Origin: Xanthobacteraceae bacterium
Lineage (GTDB): Bacteria; Pseudomonadota; Alphaproteobacteria; Rhizobiales; Xanthobacteraceae
Direction of reading: 5' to 3'
Assembly (NCBI GenBank): GCA_019746355.1
Contig: JAIESC010000137.1
Span: 1-26,772, forward strand
Length of the DNA stretch: 26,772 nt
Positions 17,769 to 24,847 of the stretch are shown piece after piece. Both the position numbers and the translations under genes were made by a program. Numbering within the stretch: position 1 is the first letter of the stretch; every line of letters starts with the position of its first letter. The notes beneath the pieces are model-generated. The model was not told the origin of the DNA, did no database searches, and worked only from the letters and a program-made list of their open reading frames with translations.

Positions 17769-17933
17769 CTGATCCCCGGAGCCGTCCGTCGCAGGCGTCC
17801 CGTCGCCGCCGGCGCGCGCAGGGCGCAAGGGCGAAGAGCGGAGCGTCCCTTGTGCCCGAGCACGGCGGTGGCAGGGACAAGCCGGAGACGGACGGCAGAG
17901 GGGTCTGGCGGCCCTGATCCCTGGAGAGTCCAG
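17769..17933. other. Structured non-coding region with nested inverted repeats
   Basis: An outer perfect stem GCCGTCCGTC (17781-17790) / GACGGACGGC (17887-17896) encloses an 11-bp stem GGGCGCAAGGG (17821-17831) / CCCTTGTGCCC (17847-17857), which has one G-T pair and a 15-nt loop. A direct repeat CTGATCCCNGGA occurs outside the outer stem at 17769-17780 and 17914-17925, and CTGGA-GAG-TCCAG (17921-17933) closes the block. Short frames here show no protein family. It could be a structured RNA, an attachment-site complex or a plasmid-type conserved repeat. Confidence 0.55.
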
Positions 17934-17945
17934 AGCAACCTTCCT

Positions 17946-18007
17946 TATGCCGTGTTGACCGCTTCGGAATAAGCGAGGCGGCATATGCCGTGTTAAAAAG
18001 GCCGCCT
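17946..18007. repeat. Direct repeat and palindrome cluster, possible recombination site
   Basis: TATGCCGTGTT occurs at 17946-17956 and 17984-17994. Between them are GCTT-CGGAAT-AAGC (17961-17974) and the perfect 12-bp palindrome CGGCATATGCCG (17979-17990). AGGCGGC (17976-17982) pairs with GCCGCCT (18001-18007). This dense arrangement just beyond the recombinase operon is what an attachment site could look like; no matching copy was confirmed on the left side (only CCGTGTTGA at 5571-5579). Confidence 0.4.
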
Positions 18008-18094
18008 ACATACACACGATTCGATGCGTGTTGGTATTATAAGTGCGGCAGCACGACGGGGTGTTCGTAACGTGGAAGCGCACTGACAACCACC

Positions 18095-18121
18095 AGAGGC
18101 AGCCGCGAGGCTGCCTCTTTT
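18095..18121 (+). terminator. Rho-independent terminator
   Basis: Perfect 10-bp stem AGAGGCAGCC (18095-18104) / GGCTGCCTCT (18109-18118), GCGA tetraloop, followed by TTT (four T's counting the last stem base). It ends either the recombinase-helicase transcript or a short RNA begun near 18045. Confidence 0.85.
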
Positions 18122-18142
18122 GCGAGATAGCGCATTCTACCG

Positions 18143-18499
18143 ATGACAAGGTCCATCATCTTGCCCCTCCTTGGATTGCTCATCGGCACGATCGCAGCAG
18201 CCGCCCAGTCAACATCCATCCCCGCCGAATGCGGAGATTTGTCCGCTGTCGCGAGCCATCGCCGTACAATTGCGGATGCCCGGCGCGTTTTGTCTCCGGC
18301 AGAGGTTCGTTGCACCTTGCTGGAGACGGACTGGCGGCTCGGTCGAGAGTGCGAGCGCCTCAAACAGCAGGCAAACGCAGATCCAGAAAAGAGGCGCGCC
18401 TGGGCCAATGTCGTACCCGCGTGGTCTTATCTTGATCGACTGCTTCTGGCGGTGCGCGCCACCGAGGACCGCCTCGGCATCGAATGCATTCCGCGTTAG
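18143..18499 (+). CDS. Small secreted four-cysteine protein, function unknown
   Basis: A 118-residue protein with a clear signal peptide (ILPLLGLLIGTIAAAAQS, cleavage near residue 21). The mature ~97-residue part has four cysteines (30, 57, 70, 115), an even number that would allow two disulfides in the periplasm. The middle (CTLLETDWRLGRECERLKQQ) is helical. No family is recognised. It starts 22 bp after the terminator and ends 13 bp before the Nudix gene, so the two may be co-transcribed. The ribosome site is weak. Confidence 0.6.
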   Translation: MTRSIILPLLGLLIGTIAAAAQSTSIPAECGDLSAVASHRRTIADARRVLSPAEVRCTLLETDWRLGRECERLKQQANADPEKRRAWANVVPAWSYLDRLLLAVRATEDRLGIECIPR

Positions 18500-18512
18500 C
18501 CGTAAACGTCGC

Positions 18513-18950
18513 ATGACTCTCCAATCTCCGCCCTCCATCCGCATCGCCGCAGGCCTGATCGTCGACTGCGCGGGCCGCGTGCTGCTGGTACGAAAGCGCG
18601 GCACGCTGACCTTCATGCAGGCCGGCGGCAAGATCGAGCCGCACGAAAGCCCGGCGCAGGCGCTCGCCCGCGAGCTTGAGGAAGAACTCGGCATCCGCGT
18701 CCCGCCCGACGCGCCGGAATATCTCGGCGAGTTCACCGCGCCTGCCGCGAACGAGACGCAGCACATCGTCAAGGCCGCGTGCTTCTACATCCGCGTTGAC
18801 TTGGCCGTGACGCCCGCGGCTGAGATCGAGGAGGCCGTCTGGGTCGCGCCGTCCGACGTGAGCCTGCCGCTGGCGCCGCTGACGCGCGATCATCTTTTGC
18901 CGATTGCGCGGCAAAGGCTGATGGATGTCGGCTGCGAACGGCAGATGTAG
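18513..18950 (+). CDS. Nudix hydrolase
   Basis: A 145-residue Nudix-family pyrophosphohydrolase. The Nudix box is complete, running from Gly39 to Ile61 (G-KIEPH-E-SPAQALA-REL-E-EE-L-GI), with the metal-binding REL-x-EE. The N-terminal strands (SIRIAAGLIVDCAGRVLLVRKRG) and FTAPAANETQHIVKAACFY are typical of the fold. The substrate is a nucleoside diphosphate derivative that cannot be named from sequence. The frame is open upstream, but that part overlaps the secreted-protein gene, so MTLQSPPS is taken as the start. A degenerate copy of its 3' end recurs at 24519-24563. Confidence 0.92.
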   Translation: MTLQSPPSIRIAAGLIVDCAGRVLLVRKRGTLTFMQAGGKIEPHESPAQALARELEEELGIRVPPDAPEYLGEFTAPAANETQHIVKAACFYIRVDLAVTPAAEIEEAVWVAPSDVSLPLAPLTRDHLLPIARQRLMDVGCERQM

Positions 18951-19106
18951 CCGGGATGACCCTTCCCTGCTCGATCGGGGCCACACCGCTTCGCCTGGAC
19001 GTCTCCGTCTTGATCCGCCGCGCTCGCGGGTGCATAGGCATGCGGACCGGCGCCGACCTGTCGGAAATATCATAGATAATATTAGTCACAACAATGCCTT
19101 ACGTAT

Positions 19107-19127
19107 TATTGAATGCAACATTCAATA
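19107..19127. promoter_or_regulatory. Palindromic operator, probably for the GntR regulator
   Basis: Perfect 9-bp arms TATTGAATG (19107-19115) and CATTCAATA (19119-19127) with spacer CAA, in an AT-rich island (19065-19135) unlike the GC-rich surroundings. It contains TTGAATGCAA, a TTG-N4-CAA core resembling sites of FCD-type GntR regulators. It lies 100 bp upstream of the operon that encodes such a regulator. TATTAT (19104-19109) could be an overlapping -10. Confidence 0.6.
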
Positions 19128-19227
19128 TTCGCTTGCCTTTGCGCCTGACCGGGAGCTAGCGTGCCATCCGAGGGTCGGGCCGGAGCAGGAGCACGGCTTC
19201 AGGCCCGACCGTGAGGCCATCTGGATC

Positions 19228-20025
19228 ATGGCACCGACAAGCGATCGCGATCGCCGCGCGCTGCGCCTCGGCATGTTGACGCCCTCTTCGAACACCGTGC
19301 TCGAGCCGATGACGACGGCGATGCTCGCCGGGCTCCCCGAGGTGACCGCGCATTTCTCGCGCTTCAAGGTTACCGAGATTGCGCTCTCCGCGCAGGCGCT
19401 CGGGCAATTCGACGATGGCGAAATCCTGCGCGCCGCCGAGCTTCTCGCCCATGCCCGGGTGGATGTGATCGCCTGGAACGGCACGTCGGCGAGCTGGCTC
19501 GGCTTCGACAGCGACGAGCGGCTCTGCCAGCGGATCACGGCCCGGACCGGCGTCGCGGCCTGCACGTCGGTTCTGGCCTTCCGCGAGATCTTCACGCGCG
19601 CGGGGCACCGGCGCATCGGTCTCGTGACCCCCTATACGGCGGACGTGCAGAACCGCATCGCGGCGAACTGGTCGGCGACCGGTTTCGCCTGCACGGCGGA
19701 ACGGCATCTGGGTTTGAGCGACAACTTCTCCTTCGCCGAGGTCGAGGAGGCGCAGGTCGCGAAACTGGTGCGAGCGGTGGCCGGCGAAGGTTGCGACGCC
19801 GTGGCTGTCGTCTGCACCAACATGCGCGGCGCCCGCGCGGCGCCCGCGCTTGAGGCGGAGCTTGGCATCCCGGTCTACGACTCGATCGCAACGACCCTCT
19901 GGAAGAGCCTGCAGCTCGCCGGCGCCGACCCGTCCCGCGTGCAGGGTTGGGGCTCGCTGTTCTCCGGACCCGGGCCGCTGCGCCGCCTGTCCGTGGGTCG
20001 GCCCCGCACCGCCATTGAGGTTTGA
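19228..20025 (+). CDS. Arylmalonate decarboxylase-like Asp/Glu racemase-superfamily enzyme
   Basis: A 265-residue member of the maleate isomerase / arylmalonate decarboxylase (AMDase) branch of the Asp/Glu racemase superfamily. N-terminal RLGMLTPSSNTVLEP is the branch signature. The first catalytic position reads NGTSASW, with Gly85 where two-cysteine isomerases have Cys, and Thr86-Ser87 matching the dioxyanion hole of AMDase. Tyr136 (VTPYTADV) and the single catalytic Cys196 (VVCTNMRG) complete that pattern. This Gly/Cys pair is what AMDase uses for decarboxylation of disubstituted malonates, so decarboxylation is the better guess than isomerisation. The start at 19228 is preferred, with GAGG 11 nt upstream; a longer frame has no resemblance. 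First gene of the operon; the next starts 2 bp after its stop. Confidence 0.75.
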   Translation: MAPTSDRDRRALRLGMLTPSSNTVLEPMTTAMLAGLPEVTAHFSRFKVTEIALSAQALGQFDDGEILRAAELLAHARVDVIAWNGTSASWLGFDSDERLCQRITARTGVAACTSVLAFREIFTRAGHRRIGLVTPYTADVQNRIAANWSATGFACTAERHLGLSDNFSFAEVEEAQVAKLVRAVAGEGCDAVAVVCTNMRGARAAPALEAELGIPVYDSIATTLWKSLQLAGADPSRVQGWGSLFSGPGPLRRLSVGRPRTAIEV

Positions 20026-20027
20026 AA

Positions 20028-20783
20028 ATGGGACGAACGCCAAGAACGCTGAAGCTTCCAGGCGGGCGCAGGGCCAGCCTTCGGGTGGTCCGCTCGGGGC
20101 TGCACGAGGAGGCCGCGACCCGGCTGCGCGCGCTCATCGTCCGGGGCGACCTGGCACCGGGCAAGCAGATCGTCGAGGCGGAGCTGTGCGAGGCGCTCGG
20201 GGTGTCGCGGACGCCGCTGCGCGAGGCCCTGAAGCTTCTCGCCGCGGAAGGACTGGTCCAGCTCAGGCTCAATCGCAGCGCCATCGTCGCGCCGATCCGG
20301 CGCGAGGAGATCGATGAGCTGTTCGAAGCGGTCGCCGGAATTGAGCGCATCGGGGCGGAGCTCGCCGCGATCCGCATGACCGCGCGGGATCACAGCAAGC
20401 TCGCGAACCTGCAGGAACGCATGGAGCGTCATCACGACGCCGGCGAGCTGCGCGAGTATTTCGCGTTCAACCAGCAGATCCACGCGTTCATTCTCGACTG
20501 CGCCCGCAACGCTGCGCTCAAGTCGACCCATGACGGCTTGATGGCGCGCGTCGAGCGGGCGCGGTTCTTCGCCCTTTCCTCGCAGGCGCGATGGGACGAG
20601 TCGGTCGAGGAGCACCGCGCGATCATGGGCGCGCTCGCCGAAGGCGACAGCGACAAGGCCGGCCGGCTGCTCGCCCATCACGTGCAGCGAACGGGGCTCG
20701 CGGTGAACGCGATCCTTCACGCCGCCGTCGCCGGCGGGGACGACACACCCGCCGGCCGCCGCCATCCGGCGGCAAGCGCCTGA
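20028..20783 (+). CDS. GntR-family transcriptional regulator, FCD domain
   Basis: A 251-residue regulator. The N-terminal winged helix (~24-85) includes LRALIVRGDLAPGKQIVEAEL and the recognition helix GVSRTPLREALKLLAAEGLV, both diagnostic of GntR. The FCD ligand domain (~93-225) keeps the metal-site histidines His152, His196 and His217/218; the usual Asp four residues before the first His is Asn148 (FNQQIH). FCD domains bind small carboxylic acids, often through a metal ion. ATG at 20028 has GAGG 7 nt upstream and lies 2 bp after the decarboxylase-like gene. It most likely controls this operon through the palindrome at 19107-19127. Confidence 0.92.
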   Translation: MGRTPRTLKLPGGRRASLRVVRSGLHEEAATRLRALIVRGDLAPGKQIVEAELCEALGVSRTPLREALKLLAAEGLVQLRLNRSAIVAPIRREEIDELFEAVAGIERIGAELAAIRMTARDHSKLANLQERMERHHDAGELREYFAFNQQIHAFILDCARNAALKSTHDGLMARVERARFFALSSQARWDESVEEHRAIMGALAEGDSDKAGRLLAHHVQRTGLAVNAILHAAVAGGDDTPAGRRHPAASA

Positions 20784-20810
20784 GATGTCGCGCCGCCCGG
20801 AGATCGTCCG

Positions 20811-21614
20811 ATGAAAATCCTGCTGCTCAATCCGAATACGACGAAACAGGTGACCGAGCTGATGGCGGCGGCGGGGCGCGAGGCCGCTTCGCCCGGGACT
20901 GAGCTCATTCTCCGCACCGCGTCGCGCGGCGTCCCCTACATCGCGACGCGAGCGGAAGCGCAGATCGGCGGCGCGGTGGCGCTGGAGATGCTCGCCGAAG
21001 AGCACCACGGGGTGGACGCTGCGATCATCGCCGCATTCGGCGATCCCGGGCTGTTCGGCGCCCGCGAGCTGTTCGACATCCCGGTTGTCGGGCTTGCCGA
21101 GGCCGCGATGCTGACGGCCTGCATGCTCGGGCGGCGCTTTGCGATCGTCACCTTCGCCCGCGCGCTTGGCCCCTGGTATCGCGAATGCGTCGAGATGCAC
21201 CGGCTGGGCGAGCGCTGCGCCGGCATACGGATGCTCGACGGCACGTTCGGCTCCATCACGCAGGTGCAGGAGGAAAAGGAAGCGCTGCTCGTCGAGCTCG
21301 CCAATCGGGCGGTGCGCGACGACGAAGCCGACGTCATCATTCTCGCGGGCGCGCCGCTCTCGGGTCTTGCCGGAAGGGTGCGTGACCGCATTCCGGTGCC
21401 GGTGGTCGACCAGGTCGCCGCGGCGGTGAAGCAGGCCGAGGCGCTCGTCGCACTCAAGCCGCGCAAGGCGGTGACGGGGCCGTTCCGCCGCCCCGACGCC
21501 AAGCCGACCCGGGGCCTGCCGGAGGCTCTCGCCGCCCGCATCGAGCACCGCGGCAACGGCTCCGGTGAGAAAGATGCGCCGCCCGGCGGCGCGGCGCGGC
21601 GGCATGATTTTTGA
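20811..21614 (+). CDS. Hydantoin racemase-like protein lacking both catalytic cysteines
   Basis: A 267-residue protein of the Asp/Glu/hydantoin racemase superfamily: MKILLLNPNTTKQVTE at the N-terminus, AAFGDPGLFGARELFDIPVVGLAEAA (71-96 region) and ILAGAPLSGLAGRV (177-190). In hydantoin racemases the two catalytic cysteines sit in ACFGDPGL and LGCAG; here they are Ala75 and Gly180. A two-base cysteine racemase mechanism is therefore not possible, although the substrate pocket seems kept. The C-terminal ~45 residues are Pro/Arg-rich and extend past the family's usual end. GGAG lies 8 nt before the start. Part of the GntR/TRAP operon; role is probably on the same substrate or a derivative. Confidence 0.75.
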   Translation: MKILLLNPNTTKQVTELMAAAGREAASPGTELILRTASRGVPYIATRAEAQIGGAVALEMLAEEHHGVDAAIIAAFGDPGLFGARELFDIPVVGLAEAAMLTACMLGRRFAIVTFARALGPWYRECVEMHRLGERCAGIRMLDGTFGSITQVQEEKEALLVELANRAVRDDEADVIILAGAPLSGLAGRVRDRIPVPVVDQVAAAVKQAEALVALKPRKAVTGPFRRPDAKPTRGLPEALAARIEHRGNGSGEKDAPPGGAARRHDF

Positions 21615-21669
21615 AAGCCCGCGTGGAACGGGTTTGAACGATGTGGAGTGACACGACAGGAGGTGTGGG

Positions 21670-22656
21670 ATGAAACCGTTACGTATCGCTTTTGCAGCAC
21701 TCGCTGTTTCCATCGGACTGGGCGACGCCGCGCAGGCGCAGAGCCTTCGCATCGCCGGCAACTTCGCTCCGAGCCACTCCTCGTCGAGGGCGATGGATCT
21801 GTTCAAGGAGGAGTTGAAACGCCTCTCCGGCGGTTCACTTGACGCCGACCTGTTCCCGGGGATGCAGCTCGGCGGCGCCAAGGAGAATGTCGACGCGGTT
21901 CGCGCCGGCACCATTTTCGGCACTTGGGTCGGCACCGCGTTCGTGTCGCGTCTCGTGCCCGAGATCGAGGCGGTGAGCCTTCCGTTCCTGTTCGACAGCC
22001 GGGACAACGCGTTTCGCGTGATCGACGGCCCGGTCGGCGATCTGTTCGAGCAGAGGCTCGGCGCCAAGGGCTTCACCGCGCTCGGATGGATGGAGCTCGG
22101 CTCGCGCCAGACCACCAACGCCAAGCGGCCGATCAAAGCGCTCGACGATTTCAAGGGCCTCAAGATCCGGATGCAGCCGAACGAAACGCATCTGGCGACG
22201 TTCCGCGCGCTCGGCGCCAACCCGATCGCCATGGACGTGAAGGAGCTCTACTCGGCGCTCCAGCAGGGCGTGGTCGACGGACAGGAGAACCCCTATCCGA
22301 TCATCCAGACCAACCGCTTCTTCGAGGTGCAGAAATACATCTCCAACACCAATCACTTCTTCGATTTCATCCTGCTGATCGCCAGCAAGCGGCAGTTCGA
22401 GGCACTCAAGCCGGAACAGAAGGAGATGCTGAAGAAGGCCGTCAAGGTCGCCGTCGACGCCCAGCGCAAGATGGCGGCCGACGAGGATCGCGCCGCGCTC
22501 GAGGATCTCAAGGCCAAGGGCATGCAGTTCGACGCCGTCTCGGCGCAGACCGCAGCCGACCTGCGCAAGGCGACCGCGGGCGTGATCGACGAGGTGAAGA
22601 AACGCGCGGGCGCCGAGCTCGTCGGGCGCGTCGCCGCCGAGGCACAGAAGAAATGA
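21670..22656 (+). CDS. dctP: TRAP transporter substrate-binding protein (DctP family)
   Basis: Periplasmic solute receptor of a tripartite ATP-independent periplasmic transporter, 328 residues. The signal peptide is residues 1-23 (cleavage after AQA), then SLRIAGNFAPSHSSSRAM, the DctP opening. The ligand-anchoring Arg is Arg167 in KGLKIRMQPNETH, followed by FRALGANPIAMDVKELYSALQQGVVDGQENP, the most conserved stretch of the family. Receptors with this Arg bind carboxylates. An AGGAGG ribosome site lies 6 nt before the start, the strongest in the operon, as expected for a receptor made in excess. It overlaps dctQ by ATGA. Confidence 0.95.
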   Translation: MKPLRIAFAALAVSIGLGDAAQAQSLRIAGNFAPSHSSSRAMDLFKEELKRLSGGSLDADLFPGMQLGGAKENVDAVRAGTIFGTWVGTAFVSRLVPEIEAVSLPFLFDSRDNAFRVIDGPVGDLFEQRLGAKGFTALGWMELGSRQTTNAKRPIKALDDFKGLKIRMQPNETHLATFRALGANPIAMDVKELYSALQQGVVDGQENPYPIIQTNRFFEVQKYISNTNHFFDFILLIASKRQFEALKPEQKEMLKKAVKVAVDAQRKMAADEDRAALEDLKAKGMQFDAVSAQTAADLRKATAGVIDEVKKRAGAELVGRVAAEAQKK

Positions 22657-23183
22657 GCGCTGACACGCCAGCCACGGGGCGTGTCGGCCCGGTCGAGGGG
22701 CTCAGGCGGGCCCTGGGCGCCCTCGACCGGGTGATGGCGCAGGTGGTTATCGTCTCGATGGCCGTCATGGTGACGGTCGTGGCGGCGCAGGTGTTCGCCC
22801 GCTACGCGCTCAACCTCTCGCTCGACTGGGCCGAAGAGATCTCGCGGCTGTTCTTCGTCGCCTCGATCTTCTTCGCCATCCCGCTCGGGGTGAAACGCGG
22901 CGCCCATGTCGGCATCACACTCCTCACCGAGCGGCTGCCCGCGGCCGCCCGGATCGCGCTGTTTCGCGCCATGAACGCGCTCGCCATGGTGCTGATGGCG
23001 GTGGTCGCCTACGAGGCCGCGATCCTCACACGCGATCAATGGGACGAGCCGCTCGCGACGCTCGATTTCAGCGTTGGATGGTTCATGTTTCCGCTGGTCG
23101 TCGGCGCGGCGCACGCATTCCTGCATCTTCTCCACGGCGTTCTCTCCGGGCCGCCGGTACGACAGGAGCTTGTCACCGAATGA
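22653..23183 (+). CDS. dctQ: TRAP transporter small permease subunit (DctQ family)
   Basis: A 176-residue membrane protein with four predicted transmembrane helices at about 28-49, 65-81, 103-125 and 141-163. The family motif YALNLSLDWAEEISRLFFVASIFFAIPLGVKRGAHVGI is present (positions ~51-88), including W-A-E-E just before the second helix. It forms the membrane complex with DctM. It starts and ends with ATGA overlaps to its neighbours. The frame is open far upstream within dctP, but that part is not membrane-like, so MSADTPA is the start. Confidence 0.94.
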   Translation: MSADTPATGRVGPVEGLRRALGALDRVMAQVVIVSMAVMVTVVAAQVFARYALNLSLDWAEEISRLFFVASIFFAIPLGVKRGAHVGITLLTERLPAAARIALFRAMNALAMVLMAVVAYEAAILTRDQWDEPLATLDFSVGWFMFPLVVGAAHAFLHLLHGVLSGPPVRQELVTE

Positions 23184-24460
23184 GCACGACGATCCTTGCG
23201 AGCTTCCTCGTCATCTCGCTGCTCGGCATGCCGCTCGCCTTCGCGCTCGGTTTCGCGGCGCTGATCGCGCTCTCCATGGGCGGCATCGATTTCAACATGC
23301 TGCCGCAGCGCATGATGCATTCGGTCAACGCCTTCCCGCTGATGGCGATCCCGCTGTTCATGCTGACGGGCGAATTAATGATCCGCGGCGGTATGGCCGA
23401 GCGGTTGATCGAGCTCGCCAATGCTTTCATCGGTCGTGTCGCTGGCGGCCTTGCCCAGGTCACCATGCTCGCGGGCGCCGGCATGGCCGCCGTGTCCGGC
23501 GCCGCGGTGGCGGATGCGAGCGCGCTTGCGACCCTGCTCGTGCGCCAGCTTTCCAAGGTTTACGGCGTCGGCTTTTCCGCCGCCATCGTTGCCGCGGCCG
23601 CCAATCTCGGGCCGATCATCCCTCCCTCGAACGCCATGATCGTCTACGCCTATATGGCGGGCAGCTCGGTCTCGGTCGCCGGGCTGTTCATGGCCGGGGT
23701 GGTGCCGGGCATTCTGCTCACGCTCGGGATGATGGTGATCATCCGCGTCATGGCCAAACGGCGCGGCTATCCTCTCACCGGCGAGCCGATCAGCCTGCGC
23801 CACGTCGTCGCCGCGATGCGCCACTCCTGGATGATCATGCTGATGCCGGTCGTGGTGATCGGCGGCATCGTCGGCGGCGCATTCACGGCCACCGAAGGCG
23901 CTGCGGTTGCCGTGGTGTATGCGCTCCTTGTCGGCTTCTTTGTCACGCGCAAGCTCAAGCTCAGCGACCTTCCCGAGTGCCTGCTGCAGGCCGCCACGAC
24001 GACCGCGGTGGTCGGCGCGCTCATCGCGTTCGCCTCGGCCGTGACCTTCCTGATCACGGTCGATCTGCTGCCCGCGCGCCTTTCGGTCGCGATCCGCGCG
24101 CTGACCAGCGATCCGCTGGTCTTCAACATCCTCGTCGCGGCGATGCTCTTCGTCGTTGGCATGTTTCTTGAGTCCAACGCGGCGTACATCATGCTGGTGC
24201 CGCTCTTCCATCCCATCGCTCTCGCTTACGGATTGGACCCCCTGCACTTCGGGTTCCTGTTCGTGTTCAACCTCGTGCTCGGCATGCTGACGCCGCCGGT
24301 CGGGGTGGTGCTGTTCGTCGTCTGTGGCGTCGCCAACATCACGATGGGCCAGATCATGCGACACCTCTGGCCGTTCGTGGCCTTCGGCTTCGGGCTTCTG
24401 TTCCTCTGCATGTTCTATCCGCCGCTCGTGACCGGGCTGCCGAGGGCGCTCGGCTATTGA
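23180..24460 (+). CDS. dctM: TRAP transporter large permease subunit (DctM family)
   Basis: A 426-residue integral membrane protein, the usual DctM length with ~12 helices; it carries the Na+-driven transport path. Signatures: PLFMLTGELMIRGG, ANLGPIIPPSNAMIVYAY (mid-protein), TATEGAAVAVVYALLVGFF and the C-terminal GMLTPPVGVVLFVVCG. It starts by ATGA overlap with dctQ and is the last gene of the operon, followed by a possible hairpin at 24602-24640. The substrate is likely a small carboxylate related to the decarboxylase-like enzyme in the same operon. Confidence 0.96.
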   Translation: MSTTILASFLVISLLGMPLAFALGFAALIALSMGGIDFNMLPQRMMHSVNAFPLMAIPLFMLTGELMIRGGMAERLIELANAFIGRVAGGLAQVTMLAGAGMAAVSGAAVADASALATLLVRQLSKVYGVGFSAAIVAAAANLGPIIPPSNAMIVYAYMAGSSVSVAGLFMAGVVPGILLTLGMMVIIRVMAKRRGYPLTGEPISLRHVVAAMRHSWMIMLMPVVVIGGIVGGAFTATEGAAVAVVYALLVGFFVTRKLKLSDLPECLLQAATTTAVVGALIAFASAVTFLITVDLLPARLSVAIRALTSDPLVFNILVAAMLFVVGMFLESNAAYIMLVPLFHPIALAYGLDPLHFGFLFVFNLVLGMLTPPVGVVLFVVCGVANITMGQIMRHLWPFVAFGFGLLFLCMFYPPLVTGLPRALGY

Positions 24461-24518
24461 GCTTTGTTGGTTTCATCGTGCCCACATGGAATGGAGGGCC
24501 CGGAGAGTGAGGGCTTGG

Positions 24519-24563
24519 GATCATCGCCTGCCGATCGCGCAGCAAAGGCTGGCGGCCGATTGA
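24519..24563 (+). pseudogene. Remnant 3' end of a second Nudix gene
   Basis: The last 14 codons of a Nudix-like gene, reading DHRLPIAQQRLAAD then stop, match the C-terminus of the Nudix protein at 18513-18950 (DHLLPIARQRLMDV). At DNA level 28 of 33 bases from 24519 match those from 18888. Nothing upstream of 24519 resembles the rest of a Nudix gene. It is either the scar of an ancestral gene replaced by the TRAP cluster or a duplicated end. Confidence 0.65.
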
Positions 24564-24601
24564 GGCCAACTCGCGGAACCTGCCGGCCGCTTCGCAAGCT
24601 C

Positions 24602-24640
24602 GTAGATGGGGTAACGGGCCTCGGCCCTGACGCCATCTAC
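24602..24640. repeat. Imperfect palindrome / hairpin after the TRAP operon
   Basis: Outer arms GTAGATGGGGT and ACGCCATCTAC pair at 10 of 11 positions, and inside them GGGCC-TC-GGCCC forms a second stem. There is no T tract, so a REP-like element or RNA-stabilising hairpin is as likely as a terminator. The rest of 24461-24847 holds only the Nudix remnant; no gene is seen. Confidence 0.55.
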
Positions 24641-24847
24641 AGGCTTGACGAACCAAAATAATTTCAGGCGGCCTCGGGCCGACCAAGCGACATCCAGGCG
24701 CGCGGTCCAGGAGCGCCGCAGGCGAGCCCGGCGACGCGTTCCGCTCCTGCCCTAGCCTCGCCTTCGGATTGTGCGACGACGCGCGGCAATGCCCGGCGCC
24801 TGAACCCGGGCAGCTTCTCTGGAGTGCAGCACTTCTGGAGAGCGCAC

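Noticed and set aside
17741..18015. Short protein genes on either strand after the helicase
   Set aside because: Frames are Arg/Pro-rich, lack ribosome sites and cover the nested inverted repeats, so the region is better read as non-coding.
19875..22232. Minus-strand open frame of 785 codons across the GntR, racemase-like and dctP genes
   Set aside because: It is antisense to three well-supported genes, crosses their boundaries and has no recognisable domain.
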